Source: Lachnospiraceae bacterium UBA7225
Lineage (GTDB): Bacteria > Bacillota > Clostridia > Lachnospirales > Lachnospiraceae
Length of the DNA: 15,781 bases
NCBI GenBank assembly: GCA_002473385.1
Contig: DKTR01000061.1
Coordinates: 22,040 to 37,820 of the forward strand
Reading direction: 5' to 3'
The notes below the pieces were generated by a model. The model was not told the DNA's origin, ran no database searches, and saw only the letters and a program-made list of their open reading frames with translations. This document shows positions 14,789 through 15,781 of this stretch, one piece after another. Numbering within the stretch: position 1 is the stretch's first letter; every line of letters starts with the position of its first letter. The translations under genes were made by a program, and so were the position numbers.

Positions 14789-15682
14789 TTAAGAACTGGA
14801 CGGCTTTTTGACTTTATTATTGTTGGCAGAGTTTTGAGGAATAAGACGCTTATTTTGTCGGTAAGTACGTGGAGAAACCCCATATATATTTTTGAATGCT
14901 CTTGAAAAGTGAAGCTGATTCATATATCCTACCTGGACACAGATACTGTTAATAGGAAGATCTGTCGTAATCAGCAGCTCGGATGCTTTATTCATGCGGT
15001 ATCGTATAAGAAAATCCTGTGGAGATTGTCCCATGGATTCTTTGAAAACTTTCCCAAAGTAACTTTTGTCCAGATTACATCTTTTTGCCAAATCTTCTAT
15101 AGTAATTGGACAGGAATAATATTGTTCTATATATCCAATTGCTTCTTGCGTATACAGTCTGGAAATTTTCCCCCCTTGAATCTTTTTACGATTAGAAGAA
15201 CACTGAATGATTGCATCCACAATTAAATAAAGGTGCCCAATCAATTGCCTGGAAGATTCATTAGAATGAGAGATGAGGTAGATCATTTCATCTTTTAATT
15301 GTTCCGACAGTTGAGGAGAAATTGGAGACATCACAGGGGAGCTGGAGGAAAGACCGGCCTCCTTCATATATTCATTTGCCTTCATGCCATCAAATTCAAT
15401 CCACATATATTCCCATGGAAACAGACGATCTGCACAGTAGGTAATTATTTGTCCCGGTTCAATTAGAAAGCCAGAGCCGCGTTCAATAGAGTATTCTTTG
15501 AAAGTATCTTTTCCTGTGATCTGAAGGGTACCTTTACCGGATATCACATAATGAAACAGATAATGATTTCTGATGTAAGGTCCATAAGAGTGCAGAGGAG
15601 TACATTGTTCACGCCCATACTGGTATAACATGAGATCCATATAGTTTTCATATCCAAATACATAAAAGGCATTATTTGTCAT
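14789..15682 (-). CDS. AraC-family transcriptional regulator with cupin-like N-terminal domain
   Basis: 297 residues. Residues about 15-150 are an AraC_binding/cupin-like sensor domain (HYVISGKGTLQITGKDTF, IERGSGFLIEPGQI, WEYMWIEFDGMKANEYM), which usually binds a sugar or related effector. Residues about 180-280 carry the two HTH motifs: IEDLAKRCNLDKSYFGKVFK and INSICVQVGYMNQLHFSRAFK, then YGVSPRTYR. Start at 15682 follows GGAGG ten bases upstream. The gene is visibly AT-richer than the rest of the window (20 G+C of 60 bases at 14881-14940, against 37 of 60 at 11041-11100), suggesting separate acquisition. It is transcribed toward the PfpI gene; its regulated genes probably lie beyond the right edge, where 15683-15781 is AT-rich with no gene and no convincing promoter. 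Confidence 0.94.
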   Translation of the reverse strand: MTNNAFYVFGYENYMDLMLYQYGREQCTPLHSYGPYIRNHYLFHYVISGKGTLQITGKDTFKEYSIERGSGFLIEPGQIITYCADRLFPWEYMWIEFDGMKANEYMKEAGLSSSSPVMSPISPQLSEQLKDEMIYLISHSNESSRQLIGHLYLIVDAIIQCSSNRKKIQGGKISRLYTQEAIGYIEQYYSCPITIEDLAKRCNLDKSYFGKVFKESMGQSPQDFLIRYRMNKASELLITTDLPINSICVQVGYMNQLHFSRAFKNIYGVSPRTYRQNKRLIPQNSANNNKVKKPSSS

Positions 15683-15781
15683 GTCATTGATTCCTCCGAT
15701 ATAATGAAATTAGATGTTATGCACAAAAAATAAAGAAGAAAACTATGCATCTTAAACAATAATACAATGATTTCTTATATT

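Overview
The window reads as a chromosomal segment of a Gram-positive, moderately GC-rich Clostridia member, most likely Lachnospiraceae. This is an inference from the gene families (YesM/YesN-type two-component system, MetQNI, group II ECF module followed by truA, stand-alone CYTH protein), the strong AGGAGG-type ribosome binding sites and the sigma-70/sigma-A-like promoters. No rRNA or tRNA gene, CRISPR array or complete mobile element was seen, and no stretch over 300 bases lacks a gene.

Left part (1-3923): a tightly packed operon with an AraC-type response regulator (cut by the left edge), a YesM-type histidine kinase with almost no extracytoplasmic part, and, overlapping the kinase by ATGA, a 492-residue protein with the tandem-ABC layout of sugar importer ATPases (RbsA/MglA/XylG). 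Walker A, the signature motif, Walker B and the H-loop have decayed in domain 1; in domain 2 Walker A and Walker B are gone and the signature keeps only its LS start. This apparent pseudo-ATPase, coupled to a two-component system, is the most unusual item in the window.

Middle part (3924-12949): a promoter and a strikingly structured leader precede a cyclophilin-type peptidyl-prolyl isomerase and an overlapping GNAT acetyltransferase with an extra N-terminal domain. A second strong promoter with a perfect operator-like inverted repeat drives metQ, the methionine-binding protein, which lacks a lipobox cysteine. An intrinsic terminator carrying a possible nested promoter separates metQ from metN-metI. 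Then follow malQ (4-alpha-glucanotransferase), ecfA1-ecfA2-ecfT (the shared energising module of ECF vitamin transporters) and truA (tRNA pseudouridine synthase). Spacings are short or overlapping throughout, so metN to truA could be one transcript.

Right part (12950-15781): single genes in mixed orientation. On the minus strand are a small XRE-family regulator and a CYTH-domain protein. Between the CYTH gene and a plus-strand DJ-1/PfpI-family gene lies a 27-bp tandem duplication that may be the end of a decayed IS21-like element. A bidirectional-looking terminator then separates the PfpI gene from a convergent, visibly AT-richer AraC-family regulator with a cupin-like sensor domain, which looks like a separate acquisition.
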